NCBI GenBank assembly: GCA_017798145.1 | Contig: CP059069.1 | Span: forward strand, 3,891,226-3,955,225 | DNA: 64,000 nt | DNA from: Akkermansiaceae bacterium | Lineage (GTDB): Bacteria > Verrucomicrobiota > Verrucomicrobiia > Verrucomicrobiales > Akkermansiaceae | Direction: 5' to 3' | Part shown: positions 36,219 through 45,570 of the stretch, piece by piece | How positions within the stretch are numbered: the stretch's first letter is position 1 | Layout: every line of letters begins with the position of its first letter | Program-made: the position numbers and the translations under genes | Notes under the pieces: generated by a model | What the model was told of the DNA's origin: nothing | What the model saw: the letters and a program-made list of their open reading frames with translations, nothing else | The model's database searches: none

Positions 36219-36821
36219 TCAATCCTCCAGATACTTCGCGAGGGTTTCCCGGAGGGTTGTCCTCGCCCGGAAAAGCAGGCTCTTAACCGAGGGGACCGAG
36301 GTGTTCAGCACTTCGGCGATCTCCTCGTAGGCCAGCTTGTCGTAACGGCGCAGGACAACGGCGAGGCGCTGGTTCTCGGGCAGCGATGCGATTGCGGCAT
36401 CGATGGCATCGCGCAGCTCGCGGTCCAGCAGGGAGGCATCCGGCTGGGCGGATTCGTTGTCCGGGTGCTGCAGGTGCTGCTCGTCCTCGCGCGCGTCCGT
36501 CGAGACCGTTTTCTTGCGGGAGCGGCGGCGGGTCTCATTGTAAACCAGGTTGCGGACGATGGTGTAGAGGTAGGTGGTGAACTTGTTGTCCGGTTTGTAG
36601 CGTTTCGCATGCTTCCAGACGCGGATGAAGACCTGCTGGGCGATGTCCTCGGAGTCCGTGGTGTTGCCCAGCATCTTGGTGACGGTTCCGACGATGGCGT
36701 CCTGATGCCTCTCGACGAGCTGGCGGAACGCCCTTTCATCGCCTCCGGCGATCCGCTCCATCAACCCATGGTCGATGGCGGCTTCGCGGTCTTCGGGTGC
36801 TGTTGTCTTGGTTTCCTCCAT
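36219..36821 (-). CDS. RNA polymerase ECF-type sigma factor
   Basis: The 200-residue protein has sigma region 2 (AFRQLVERHQDAIVGTV, DSEDIAQQVFIRVWKHAKRY, FTTYLYTIVRNL) and region 4 (LPENQRLAVVLRRYDKLAYE, then EIAEVLNTSVPSVKSLLFRA). This is the RpoE-like ECF layout. No anti-sigma gene is adjacent. The frame is open to 36944, but ATG 36821 matches family length. The DUF1460-like lipoprotein gene lies 123 bp upstream on the same strand and could be its target or partner. Confidence 0.88.
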   Translation of the reverse strand: MEETKTTAPEDREAAIDHGLMERIAGGDERAFRQLVERHQDAIVGTVTKMLGNTTDSEDIAQQVFIRVWKHAKRYKPDNKFTTYLYTIVRNLVYNETRRRSRKKTVSTDAREDEQHLQHPDNESAQPDASLLDRELRDAIDAAIASLPENQRLAVVLRRYDKLAYEEIAEVLNTSVPSVKSLLFRARTTLRETLAKYLED

Positions 36822-36944
36822 CGTTGGGAAAAAGGGCGATGTTCCGCAAAGGATCATGTCGGGATCAAACCCCGGCGATGGCATTCGGTTGCGGAAATTT
36901 GGCAATGGCTGTTGGAAGTCCGACTCCGTGATGACGTTCCCCAT

Positions 36945-37958
36945 TCATCTGCCGGCCACATTTTTCATCCATAGGGCTGAGCGGGGGATGTCGAAGGGGC
37001 GGCAGACGACAATGCCCGCGTGCTTGGATGAGCCATGGATGTAATCCGAGATGGGCCGGTCGATGATGGTCATCCTTCCCTTGTCCCTGTCCGAGGTGGC
37101 ATGGGTGAAATAGGCGCGCCCCTTGAGGCGGACGATGAGGCCGACGTGCGAGGTGTAGCCGTATTTCCAGTTCGTCGTGATCGCGCAGATATCGCCGTTC
37201 CGGAGGTAGTTCTCCGCCGTGCGCACCTTGTCCCTCGGGATGTGGTGGACGGGGAGCCTTGAAACCTGCGCCTCGATGCTGGCCATTTTCGGGAGCAGCG
37301 AGGGGTCGTTCCTCAGGTAGCGGTAGCTTTTCCACTCCACGGTCATCTCGCGGATCTCGCGCCGCAGAGGCACCGCACCGGGGATGCGGGAGGTGATGTT
37401 CATGGCGTAGCCCCTGCGCTGGTTGTCGTGGAACACCTCCTCCAGATGGTGCATGCGGGAAAGGTAGTTCCCGGTGCAGCGCCCGTCGCGGTAGCGCTCG
37501 ATCTCCACCATGTGGAGCATGTCGGCCTTACTTAGAAATTTCGGCTTGTAGGCGAGCATCCGCGCGATCGCCAGGGCGTTCTCATAGTATGTCCAGCAGT
37601 CCATGCCCACAATGTTGACGATGGGGGACTCGATCCTGTCATCGGCCTCCAGCGTGTAGTTCACATAGGGTGCGCCGATCATTTCCCGGGCGATGCGGAC
37701 GGTGCGGTCCCCGATGGGGAGTTTCCTCCAGCCCTCACGCTCCGCCTTGGCGACGATGGCCATGAACTTTGGCTCCCCCTTGAAAACGGTGCCCATGGGC
37801 AGGCGGGGAGGGGAGGCCGCTGGCACGGGCGCCTGCTGGCCGGGGGACTGCACCTGGATGCGGGCGCTTCCGGAAAACGCGATGGAATCCGGTGGCTGGG
37901 AAACGCAGCCGGCCAGTCCGAGGGCGGCGGCGGACAGGGTGCACAGGGGGATTTTCAT
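36945..37958 (-). CDS. DUF1460-like (NlpC/P60-fold) lipoprotein
   Basis: The 337-residue lipoprotein has the lipobox LAGC at residues 15-18. From about residue 90 it resembles DUF1460 amidase-like proteins: GMDCWTYYENALAIARML (candidate catalytic Cys), SRMHHLEEVFHDN and GDICAITTNWKYGYTSHVGL (candidate catalytic His in SHVGL). Relatives have been linked to peptidoglycan or N-acetylmuramoyl peptide cleavage at the envelope, but activity here is inferred. ATG 37958 is taken; the frame also allows a TTG two codons earlier. Confidence 0.68.
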   Translation of the reverse strand: MKIPLCTLSAAALGLAGCVSQPPDSIAFSGSARIQVQSPGQQAPVPAASPPRLPMGTVFKGEPKFMAIVAKAEREGWRKLPIGDRTVRIAREMIGAPYVNYTLEADDRIESPIVNIVGMDCWTYYENALAIARMLAYKPKFLSKADMLHMVEIERYRDGRCTGNYLSRMHHLEEVFHDNQRRGYAMNITSRIPGAVPLRREIREMTVEWKSYRYLRNDPSLLPKMASIEAQVSRLPVHHIPRDKVRTAENYLRNGDICAITTNWKYGYTSHVGLIVRLKGRAYFTHATSDRDKGRMTIIDRPISDYIHGSSKHAGIVVCRPFDIPRSALWMKNVAGR

Positions 37959-38074
37959 TCCCAATCCCTATACCGGATGGCTGGCCGCCGGAAGACAAAC
38001 TTCCGCATCCCACAGACTTCGGCCTGGCGCTGCGGAAGGAAGGCGATCCGAAGCCCTGCACCGCATCATATCGT

Positions 38075-39793
38075 TCAGGGATCGCAGTTTTGCAGAAGTA
38101 TGGCCCCGGGCGCCTTGCCATCGCTTCCGGCGACTTGTCCCGGAGGGGCTTTCGGCAGGATGTTGCCCTCGATGGTCAGATCCGAGGTCGAGGTGACTCG
38201 GATGAGCGGCCAGGGGCAGTCCTCGATGCGGTTGCCGAGGATCGAGATGTTTCGGCGTGCGCCTGCCGGCAGCGGGCGGCCGTTCCCACCGGGGGCGAGG
38301 ATCTGGATCGGGGTTTGCAGGCTGCCCCTGATGGTGTTCCCCCTCACGGTGAGGTTGCTGGAGATCCCGCCCTCCATCCACCAGAATTCCGGGGAAACCA
38401 GAACCGCGGCCATCCTGCTTCCGATGATGCGGTTGCCGGTGATCTCGCCATCGCTGGCCTTGATGAGGATTCCGCGCGAGCGGTTGTGCCCGAAGTCACA
38501 GTCCTTGATGGCGAAGCCGCTGCCCAAGCGCAGCGGGTTGCAAACCGCCGAGGCATCCGGCAGGACGACCTCGCGATCCAGCGTGAGGGTGTAGAATTTC
38601 GCTTTTGCGGAAAGCAGCCGCTCCCGGGTTCTCTCGTCCATCCGGAGGCTTTCAACCTTGGCCCGTTCGACGTCCGTGAGCGGATTCGGATCCAGCTCGA
38701 CGCGCGTCGCGACGGCATCGGGCGGGCGCGGGCCGTGATGCGGCAGGAACTCGACGGGGTCTCCCGCCTTCAGCCTCGGTTTGTCGAGGACGGCAATGCG
38801 CAGCTGCCTGCCCTTGCTGCTGCAAACGTAATGATAGCCGCCGTTGATGTTCACGCAGTCGTCTCCCTGGTATTTCGCCGTGCAGGAGATGATCGCGGGG
38901 CCTTTGGCGGCGTCCTTGCTGTGGAAGGCGTCGGCGTTGAGCGAACGCATCCGCGGCAGGGCGCGCTTGGCTGGATCATCCGAGGCGGGGCGCCTATCTA
39001 TGGTGCAGCGGATGTAGCGGGAGGCGTGGCAGTCCTTCTCGAGAAACCCGAAACAGGGCGAGGCATATAGCCTGATGTCCTCGAACCGCGTGTGCCTGGA
39101 AGATTCGATCACAAACGCATGCGTGGGTCCCGGTGTGCCGTGGTTGTTGTTCGTCACAAGGATGTCACCCACCCGTTCGGTGTCAGCGAGGGGATCGAAG
39201 CGGTAGTTTCCTGTTTTCTTGACCCGGTAGCGGCGCTCGCCGAGCGGCTGGATTTCCTGATCCCAGCGGGCATCGCCCCTGCGGAGCTCGCCGGTCGCGG
39301 CGTCGTAGATCTCGATGCGTTCCTCAAGTTCGTTTTCCGGGTAGCCCCCGGCGATCTCGAAATCGATCCAGCTCTTGTCCGGGGCGATGGCGATGATTTT
39401 CCCCTGGGTGAAAGGCAAAGGGTCGTAATCCACCGCAAGGCCACGGATGGTGAGGTTCGAGCAGTTCTCGATCGTCACGGCTCGGATGGTGGAGGTGCAG
39501 ATCATCTCGACGTCGTCCGCGATGATCTCCACATCCCGCAGATCCTTGAGGTGGAGATGGTTGCCGCGCTGCGCCTTCACGTGGTAGCGGCCCGGGGGGA
39601 TGACGATGCGTTTTTTTCCGGCGGCGAGTTCCGCATCGATGAGTGCGCGGAGATCCGCCGATTGCCCGGCCGGCACGGTTGCCGGGAGTTCTTCGGTGGC
39701 TTCGCGGCATCCCGCCAGAGCGATCGCCATGGCGGCCATCGCCCATGCCACGTGGCGGGAAAATGCGATGTGATTGGATTCGGGAAACTTCAA
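38075..39793 (-). CDS. Beta-helix lipoprotein related to GH110 alpha-1,3-galactosidases
   Basis: The 572-residue protein has a lipobox-like IALAGC, then repeated parallel beta-helix rungs (VTIENCSNLTIRGLAVDYDP, AIKDCDFGHNRSRGILIKAS, GEITGNRIIGS). The block NADAFHS then GDDCVNINGGYHY contains Asp311-Asp312, matching the DDxxNxHG-type acidic pair of GH110, with Asn in place of the usual His. It is more divergent than its neighbour at 41478-43310. The start is TTG at 39793; upstream in-frame codons quickly meet a stop. It is the last gene of the operator-a operon with sulfatase and GH110 partners. Confidence 0.68.
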   Translation of the reverse strand: MKFPESNHIAFSRHVAWAMAAMAIALAGCREATEELPATVPAGQSADLRALIDAELAAGKKRIVIPPGRYHVKAQRGNHLHLKDLRDVEIIADDVEMICTSTIRAVTIENCSNLTIRGLAVDYDPLPFTQGKIIAIAPDKSWIDFEIAGGYPENELEERIEIYDAATGELRRGDARWDQEIQPLGERRYRVKKTGNYRFDPLADTERVGDILVTNNNHGTPGPTHAFVIESSRHTRFEDIRLYASPCFGFLEKDCHASRYIRCTIDRRPASDDPAKRALPRMRSLNADAFHSKDAAKGPAIISCTAKYQGDDCVNINGGYHYVCSSKGRQLRIAVLDKPRLKAGDPVEFLPHHGPRPPDAVATRVELDPNPLTDVERAKVESLRMDERTRERLLSAKAKFYTLTLDREVVLPDASAVCNPLRLGSGFAIKDCDFGHNRSRGILIKASDGEITGNRIIGSRMAAVLVSPEFWWMEGGISSNLTVRGNTIRGSLQTPIQILAPGGNGRPLPAGARRNISILGNRIEDCPWPLIRVTSTSDLTIEGNILPKAPPGQVAGSDGKAPGAILLQNCDP

Positions 39794-39862
39794 AATGGTT
39801 GTTTACGATGTGTCGCAGCGACAAAGGGGGCAAGGCCGGTTTGGCGGGTGAGGCCTTACACA

Positions 39863-41431
39863 TCAGCGTTTGTCAGCGGGGCCATGCCCTTCCGCGACGA
39901 TTTCCCCGAGCAAGCGCTTCATATCGCGGACCCGTCCGGGATGATCCGGGGCGACGTTCTTGGATTCGCTAGGGTCGTCGGAGAGGTTCACGAGAAATGG
40001 CTCCCGGGCCTCATCAGGCATCGGTGTGCGGTTGGATTTGTCGGCGTCGCTGAAGCTGGGGCGTGCGCCACCCTCGGTGATCAGCTTCCACGGACCCTGC
40101 CGGATGGCGAGGGGGACTTTGCCGGCAACCCCGCCGACATGTGCCACAAATGTTTCGCGCCCCGGTTTGTCGTGGGGCTGTCCCAGAAGTGCGGGCAGGA
40201 CATTGCAGCTGTCGATCGCAGCGCCCGGTGGGATTACCTGTCCCGTGAGCGCCGCCAGCGATGCGGTCAGATCCAATAGCGTGACCAACTCGTCACAGGT
40301 GCTGCCCGCGGGGATGTGCCCCGGCCAGCGAGCGATCATCGGCACGCGGTGGCCGCCTTCGAACAGGCTGCCCTTGTAGCCGCGCAGGGTGCCGTTGCAC
40401 GGATGTTCGAAATCACCCACATCCTCGTAGCCGTCGTCCATGATGCCGCCGTTGTCGCTGCTGAAAATGACCAGGGTCTTGTCCGCAAGACCGAGCCGCT
40501 CCAGGTTCGCCAGCAGTTCGCCCACGGCTTCGTCGAGCTCGACGATGGCGTCGCCGCGCGTGCCGCATTGGCTCTTGCCGAGGTGGCGTGGATGCGGCAC
40601 GCGGGGCACATGGATGTTGTGGGTGGCGAAATAGAGGAAGAACGGCCGGGTTTTCTCACGTTCGATGAATTCCAAGGCCTTTTTGGTGAACGTGTCGGAC
40701 ATGTCCTCGTCTTTCCAGAGCGCGCTCTTGCCGCCCGTCATCCAGCCGATGCGGCCGACGCCGTTGACGATGGTCATGTCATGGCCGTGGGTGTGCCTGA
40801 GGGTGAGCAATTCGGGGTTTTCCGCGCCCGTCGGTTCCTCGCCGATCTTCTCCTTGTAACTGACCTTGATGGGGTCGGCGGGATCCAGCCCGACGACATG
40901 CCGATCCTCGATGAAGACAGTCGGCACCCGGTCGCCGGTGGCAGCCATGATGAAGGAGTAGTCGAAGCCGAGATCCAGGGTGCTGGGCTTGATTTCCCCA
41001 TTCCAGTCCGGCCCGCCTTCGGTGCCGAGGCCCAGATGCCATTTGCCGACGATGCCGGTCCTGTAGCCGGCTTGCCTGAGCATGCCTGGCAGGGTGAAGG
41101 TGCCGGGCTTGATGGTGATGGCCTCGTCGCCGGGTGCGATATGGGCTCCTGGCGGCTGGCGCCAGGAATAGCGCCCCGTGATGAGCGCCCGGCGCGAAGG
41201 GGTGCAGCTTGCGGCGGGGGAATGCGCATCGGTGAAACGCCGCCCTTCCTTTGCCAGCCGATCCAGATTCGGGGTTTGCACCAGCTTCGCCCCGTAACAG
41301 GAAAGATCGCCATATCCGATGTCGTCGGCCAGGATGACGATGATGTTTGGTGTTGTGGCCGTCTGCGCGGCCAAGCAAGTGACCGACAGGGCCGCAACGA
41401 GCGCAGCGGGGATGACTCGGTTGGATTTCAT
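39863..41431 (-). CDS. Secreted sulfatase (formylglycine type) in the GH110 cluster
   Basis: The protein of about 522 residues has a signal peptide (MKSNRVIPAALVAALSVTCL), metal site ILADDIGYGDLSCYGAKL, modification motif CTPSR (Cys76 to Arg80), and FSSDNGGIMDDGY. An in-frame ATG at 41443 would add four residues. It lies between two GH110-like genes with 46- and 69-bp gaps, all on one strand, so a shared role on a sulfated galactan is likely. The exact sulfate position it attacks is not predictable from sequence alone. Confidence 0.92.
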   Translation of the reverse strand: MKSNRVIPAALVAALSVTCLAAQTATTPNIIVILADDIGYGDLSCYGAKLVQTPNLDRLAKEGRRFTDAHSPAASCTPSRRALITGRYSWRQPPGAHIAPGDEAITIKPGTFTLPGMLRQAGYRTGIVGKWHLGLGTEGGPDWNGEIKPSTLDLGFDYSFIMAATGDRVPTVFIEDRHVVGLDPADPIKVSYKEKIGEEPTGAENPELLTLRHTHGHDMTIVNGVGRIGWMTGGKSALWKDEDMSDTFTKKALEFIEREKTRPFFLYFATHNIHVPRVPHPRHLGKSQCGTRGDAIVELDEAVGELLANLERLGLADKTLVIFSSDNGGIMDDGYEDVGDFEHPCNGTLRGYKGSLFEGGHRVPMIARWPGHIPAGSTCDELVTLLDLTASLAALTGQVIPPGAAIDSCNVLPALLGQPHDKPGRETFVAHVGGVAGKVPLAIRQGPWKLITEGGARPSFSDADKSNRTPMPDEAREPFLVNLSDDPSESKNVAPDHPGRVRDMKRLLGEIVAEGHGPADKR

Positions 41432-41477
41432 GGGATGGTTCATTTTGGATTTGATCAGGCGCTCCGTGGGTCGCCGG

Positions 41478-43310
41478 TCAATCCGGGGAAGTTGCGGCAG
41501 GCTCCCTGGTGGCAAGCGTCTGCGGAGCCTCCACTTTCACATTGTCGGAATCAGTGATCTCGAACGGCTTCCAGTCGCCTGCATCCGGAGCCGGATAAGC
41601 CTTGGTTTTTTCCAGGCGGTTGCCGGTGAAGGTCAGGCCGTCCACCGAATACATGGAAAGCAGGGGGAGCGGGCTGAAAGCGCGGAACAGGTTGTTCTCG
41701 ATCCGGATGTTGCGGTTGTAGCGGGATGTTTTCCTGAACTCTTCCGCGATGCCGGAGCCGACCTGGATGCAGCCGGTGCCCCAAACGCCGTAGTTGCAGT
41801 TGTCGAAGGTGTTGCCGCGGATGACGACGTCGCGCACGCCGGCCTGCTCGAACCAGAAACGCGAGTCGCCTTCGAACAGGATCGCCGCACCCGGGGTGTG
41901 GAAGGTGTTTCCCTCGATGACCATCGGGCCGCGCGAACCAAGGAGGATGCCGCGCGCCCGGTTGCCGCGCAGCACGCAGCCCCGGATCAGGACTTCGGCG
42001 GTGTTGGCATCGGCATCGGCGACGGAATCCCCGACGGTGACGATTTCGGGCAAGCTGCCTTCGATCTCGACAAGCGTTCGCTGCTTGTTGATGCGCTCGA
42101 CGGATTTGACCACGGCGAATCCCTCCTCGCGCAGGCTGGGGCCGTCGTTGAGTTCCAGGCGCGTTCCGGCCTTGACGAAATCGATGCCGGCCTGCTGGGG
42201 ATGGATCAGGGTGATTTCGAAGCGGCTCGGGGAGATGATTTGCGTGATCTTCGCGTAGAGCCCGTGGATGTTCGTGGCATCGTCCTTCTGCTGCTCGAAA
42301 AGGCAGTCGACCAGTTCGATCCTGCCCTTGCAGTTCACGAAATGGGTGGCGTCGGCGGTGGTGCTTACGATGCGGCGGTCGCCCGGGGGCGGCGTGACAC
42401 GCAGTTTCTTCACGAAGAGATCCGCACTCCGCTGGGCGATGACGCCCATGCCGCCGCAATGATGGATCGTGATGTCCGTGAGGCGGATGTCCCTGCTGTC
42501 GGAAATGACAAAGCCGGGGACGTCGCGGTTTCTGGGGCTGAACACCAGCACGTCGCCTTGTTTCGCGGAGATGTTAGGGATTCTGAGCCGCACCTGGTTG
42601 GGGCCGATTTTCCCGGCGGCGATCCCGTTGCCCACCTCGTAGCGATCCTTCGCCATGAACGCGGTCTCGCGCTTGGCCGGATCGAAGGCGAGCAGGCTGC
42701 CGTAGGGATAGAGGACTTCACCGTTGCTGACCGTCGTCGCAGGTCCCTCGGCCTTCCGTCCGCCGGTGAAAACGAGGACGCCGTTGCGGATCTCGTGGGG
42801 GAATTCGTCGGAAAACGCCAGATCGACATGCTGCGGGGTTATGTCGAGAACCTTCCCTTCGGAATGGAACGGCCGGATGAAATCCACCGTGAAATTGCTG
42901 AGGCTGACGCCGCTCGATTTTTCTAACAGAAACGGCACGGTGTAGCCGTGGAAAACGAAGGTGGATCCGCCGCCGTCGATCTCGACACCCTCCAGTCCCT
43001 TGAGGGGAAATGCGATGCGCTTCAGCCCCTCGTCGTTGTTGCTGACGAAAAGATATTCCTCGGTCGCGCGCTCGGGATGGAAATCGTAGCGCCCGGGGGG
43101 GAAGGTCAGTTTTTTCGCCTTTCCGCCGCGAAGCTGCTCCAGCGCCGCACGCACGCTGGGCGTGGTGTCGCTGCCGTCGGGCTTCGCGCCGAAGTCCGCG
43201 ATGCTGAGCACGGCTGCTTCACGCGCACCAAGAGGTGCCAGTGATAGCAGCGCTGCCACGATGATTCGTGCGCCAAGGCGGCAGTGGTTCGGTGATTGGG
43301 GAGCTTTCAT
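41478..43310 (-). CDS. GH110-family alpha-galactosidase-like beta-helix enzyme
   Basis: The 610-residue exported protein has a signal peptide ending near APLGAREA, then FGAKPDGSDTTPSVRAALEQ, typical of right-handed beta-helix glycosidases. The GH110 block reads STTADATHFVNCKG followed by CLFEQQKDDATNIHGLY, with the acidic pair Asp343-Asp344. GH110 enzymes cleave terminal alpha-1,3-linked galactose, for example in blood-group B antigen or carrageenan-type galactans. It lies 113 bp after the pseudopilin gene and upstream of a sulfatase, fitting sequential desulfation and galactose removal. No membrane segment besides the signal. Confidence 0.82.
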   Translation of the reverse strand: MKAPQSPNHCRLGARIIVAALLSLAPLGAREAAVLSIADFGAKPDGSDTTPSVRAALEQLRGGKAKKLTFPPGRYDFHPERATEEYLFVSNNDEGLKRIAFPLKGLEGVEIDGGGSTFVFHGYTVPFLLEKSSGVSLSNFTVDFIRPFHSEGKVLDITPQHVDLAFSDEFPHEIRNGVLVFTGGRKAEGPATTVSNGEVLYPYGSLLAFDPAKRETAFMAKDRYEVGNGIAAGKIGPNQVRLRIPNISAKQGDVLVFSPRNRDVPGFVISDSRDIRLTDITIHHCGGMGVIAQRSADLFVKKLRVTPPPGDRRIVSTTADATHFVNCKGRIELVDCLFEQQKDDATNIHGLYAKITQIISPSRFEITLIHPQQAGIDFVKAGTRLELNDGPSLREEGFAVVKSVERINKQRTLVEIEGSLPEIVTVGDSVADADANTAEVLIRGCVLRGNRARGILLGSRGPMVIEGNTFHTPGAAILFEGDSRFWFEQAGVRDVVIRGNTFDNCNYGVWGTGCIQVGSGIAEEFRKTSRYNRNIRIENNLFRAFSPLPLLSMYSVDGLTFTGNRLEKTKAYPAPDAGDWKPFEITDSDNVKVEAPQTLATREPAATSPD

Positions 43311-43423
43311 GTGGATGGGTGCAGTTTTGCGTTTGGGTGGGTGGTCTCCGGAAGACGCGCGAAATGGCGCGGCACCGGGGTATGGATGGTTATGGATGGG
43401 CTCGGCGTATCGTCAGGCGCGGG

Positions 43424-44155
43424 CTACCAGTTCCCTCGGATGAAGTTGCCCGCACCTCCGCGCTTGGGGTCGTTCGCGAATTTCATGTACTCCTCATAGG
43501 TCAGCGAGGAGACGTGTCCATCCACCCAGAGGATGTTGCCTCTTCCGTTGTGGCGGGTTGCAAAGGCCGCATTCGCGGTGCGGGAAAATCCGGAGCCGTA
43601 GATCGCCTGCCCGAACTGGTTCTGCTTCACGGTATCCTGGACGTAGGGGGTTGACTCGGGGCGTTTCACTGCAGACAGGGAGCGGGGGTTGTTCGGGTTG
43701 CCTGGGTTTCCAAGGAACATGTTCGCCGCATAATCGCCGGTGTAGGGCCACGCCGGATGGTACGCTTTGCGGTGTCCGCCGGGACATGCGAAGACGTCAG
43801 GTAGGGGGTCCGCCGAAGGATCGTTGAACCTGTTGCTGAGATTCCCCCGTCCCATGTATTGCGCCGCGGCATCATACCAGCACAGCCCGAGGGGATTGTT
43901 ATCGGTGTCCCTCAGCCATGAGACGTCCAGGCTGCCGTTGGGGAAGCGCCCGTTGTTTTCGGAAATGTAGCCGATCAAGCCGATGCCTATCTGCCTGAGG
44001 TTCTGGGCGCAAGTTGCGGATCTTGCCTTCTCGCGGGCATTCCGGGACACCGGGAAAAGGATGGCCGCGAGAATGGCGATGATCGTTATCACGATCAGGA
44101 CTTCCGTCAGGGTGATGCCCGCCGGCCGCTTGTGTATTCGTGTTGTCGATTTCAT
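43424..44155 (-). CDS. Type II pseudopilin-like protein (prepilin-type N-terminal methylation site)
   Basis: The 243-residue protein has a class III signal with a charged leader (MKSTTRIHKRPAG), then ITLTEVLIVITIIAILAAIL, where cleavage after Gly and the Glu at +5 are conserved. The globular part has a Cys pair and ends with NILWVDGHVSSLTYEEYMKF, the H-x-DG-like pattern seen in planctomycete/verrucomicrobial DUF1559-like pseudopilins. It would be processed by the prepilin peptidase at 20.3 kb. It heads the GH110-sulfatase-GH110 run and lies behind operator a. Confidence 0.85.
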   Translation of the reverse strand: MKSTTRIHKRPAGITLTEVLIVITIIAILAAILFPVSRNAREKARSATCAQNLRQIGIGLIGYISENNGRFPNGSLDVSWLRDTDNNPLGLCWYDAAAQYMGRGNLSNRFNDPSADPLPDVFACPGGHRKAYHPAWPYTGDYAANMFLGNPGNPNNPRSLSAVKRPESTPYVQDTVKQNQFGQAIYGSGFSRTANAAFATRHNGRGNILWVDGHVSSLTYEEYMKFANDPKRGGAGNFIRGNW

Positions 44156-44250
44156 TGGGTTTGCTCTGGGGGTGCATTGCACTCACCCCCACCGGATTGG
44201 TTTTTATCGCATTTCCATACCGCTGGTTAAATATGCCAATCCAATGCCGA

Positions 44251-44290
44251 CAAGTCACTGAACTTTCGCGTCATTCTCATGGACTTTTCC
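44251..44290 (-). promoter_or_regulatory. Operator a: two half-sites 21 bp apart
   Basis: On the reverse strand the half-sites are AAAGTCCATGA and AAAGTTCAGTGA, 21 bp apart, followed by GACTTG and a possible -35 (TTGTCG). It lies 95 bp upstream of the pseudopilin start. About 36 of 40 positions match operator c. The likely ligand is the XylR-type regulator whose gene ends 72 bp away. Confidence 0.75.
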
Positions 44291-44361
44291 GGCATGCCCC
44301 ATCGACATGGCGTGCGCGTAACGCGACCGGAGCAACCCCCGATGTCCCTGGCGGGGGGAAA

Positions 44362-45570
44362 TCATCGCGAAGGGAATCCGCCCGACCCCGAATTCCTCCT
44401 GAACTTGCCTGGTGTGATGCCCATCTTTTTCTTGAACAGGCGGCTCATGTACTCCGGGTGATCGAATCCGGCCTTCTCGGCAACCTCTGCGAGCGAGAGT
44501 TCGGACTCGGCCAGCAGGCGGCACACACGGTCCAGCCTGATGCGGAGGATCTCCGCCTTGGGAGGTCTTCCGATGATTTGGGAGAAACGCCGCTCAAGCA
44601 CGCTCCTGGAGAGCGGAACGATCTTCAGCAGGGACTCAACATCCAAGCCATCGCAGGCGTGTTCGCGGATGTGCCTCAGGGCGGCAGCGATGTGCCTGTC
44701 ATCGATCGCGAGGACATCGGTGGATTGCCGCGCCATCACACCCATCGGCTTGACCATGATGGATGGGGATGCGGCGCTGCCACCCGCCATCATCAAGGTC
44801 AACAGCCCGGCGGCTTCGAAGCCGATCCTCTGGGTGTTCAGGATCACGCTCGAGAGGGGGATGTCTGACAACTCGCAGAACACCTCGTCCTTGTCCACGC
44901 CGATGACGGCCACCTCGTCCGGCACGGCCACGCCCGCCTCCCGGCAGCAGTTGAGCACCTGCCGCCCGCGTGCATCGTTGCATGCCATCAGTCCGCATGG
45001 TTTTGGCAGGGATTGCAGCCAGGCCATCAGATCCCGCTCGTGCCGCTCGCTATGCTCCTCGTAATGCAGGTTTGAAACGGAAGGCAGCGGTTCGTGATTC
45101 TCAAACGCCTGGCAGGAAAATCCGGCTTCCGAGATCCGCCGCTGAAAGCTGGTCCGGCGCAAATCGGACCAATCGGCGCCATTGTAGCCGCAGAACGCGA
45201 AGTTCTGGAAACCGCGCTCCATCAGGTGCTCCGCCGCCATCGTGCCGACAGCCATTTCATCGGAGCGTATCCTCGGAAAGTCGGTGTCGGGCAGGTTCCC
45301 GCTGAGATCGACAACCGGCACCCCGGTGCGCGCGAGAACCTTGGCCATGGACGGGGTCGAGACCCGCGCAATGATCCCGTCCCATTGCCAGCGTCCGAAC
45401 CACTTCGGGAGCTGTTCGCCGGGATCCCCTTCCTCAAACTCGATGGACCACGGACCGTGGATGCGGACATAGCTGGCGATCCCCATCAGCAGTTCCCGCC
45501 CGTAGCTGCGCGATGATTCGATGAGCAGCGCAACCCGGGGCGTGGATTTCCTTGTGAGGTTATTTTTCAT
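44362..45570 (-). CDS. XylR-family transcriptional regulator (LacI-type sensor plus AraC HTH)
   Basis: In this 402-residue protein the first 275 residues form a periplasmic-binding-like sugar sensor (RVALLIESSRSYGRELLMGI, CGLMACNDARGRQVLNCCRE, VIGVDKDEVFCELSDIPLSS). The C-terminal about 100 residues form an AraC double helix-turn-helix (LSLAEVAEKAGFDHPEYMSR, LFKKKMGITPGKFRR). This domain order is that of XylR-type regulators, which bind direct repeats and activate sugar genes upon ligand binding. Its start overlaps the MFS gene end by 11 bases. Four nearby operator elements (a-d) with 21-bp repeats are its probable targets. Confidence 0.93.
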   Translation of the reverse strand: MKNNLTRKSTPRVALLIESSRSYGRELLMGIASYVRIHGPWSIEFEEGDPGEQLPKWFGRWQWDGIIARVSTPSMAKVLARTGVPVVDLSGNLPDTDFPRIRSDEMAVGTMAAEHLMERGFQNFAFCGYNGADWSDLRRTSFQRRISEAGFSCQAFENHEPLPSVSNLHYEEHSERHERDLMAWLQSLPKPCGLMACNDARGRQVLNCCREAGVAVPDEVAVIGVDKDEVFCELSDIPLSSVILNTQRIGFEAAGLLTLMMAGGSAASPSIMVKPMGVMARQSTDVLAIDDRHIAAALRHIREHACDGLDVESLLKIVPLSRSVLERRFSQIIGRPPKAEILRIRLDRVCRLLAESELSLAEVAEKAGFDHPEYMSRLFKKKMGITPGKFRRNSGSGGFPSR

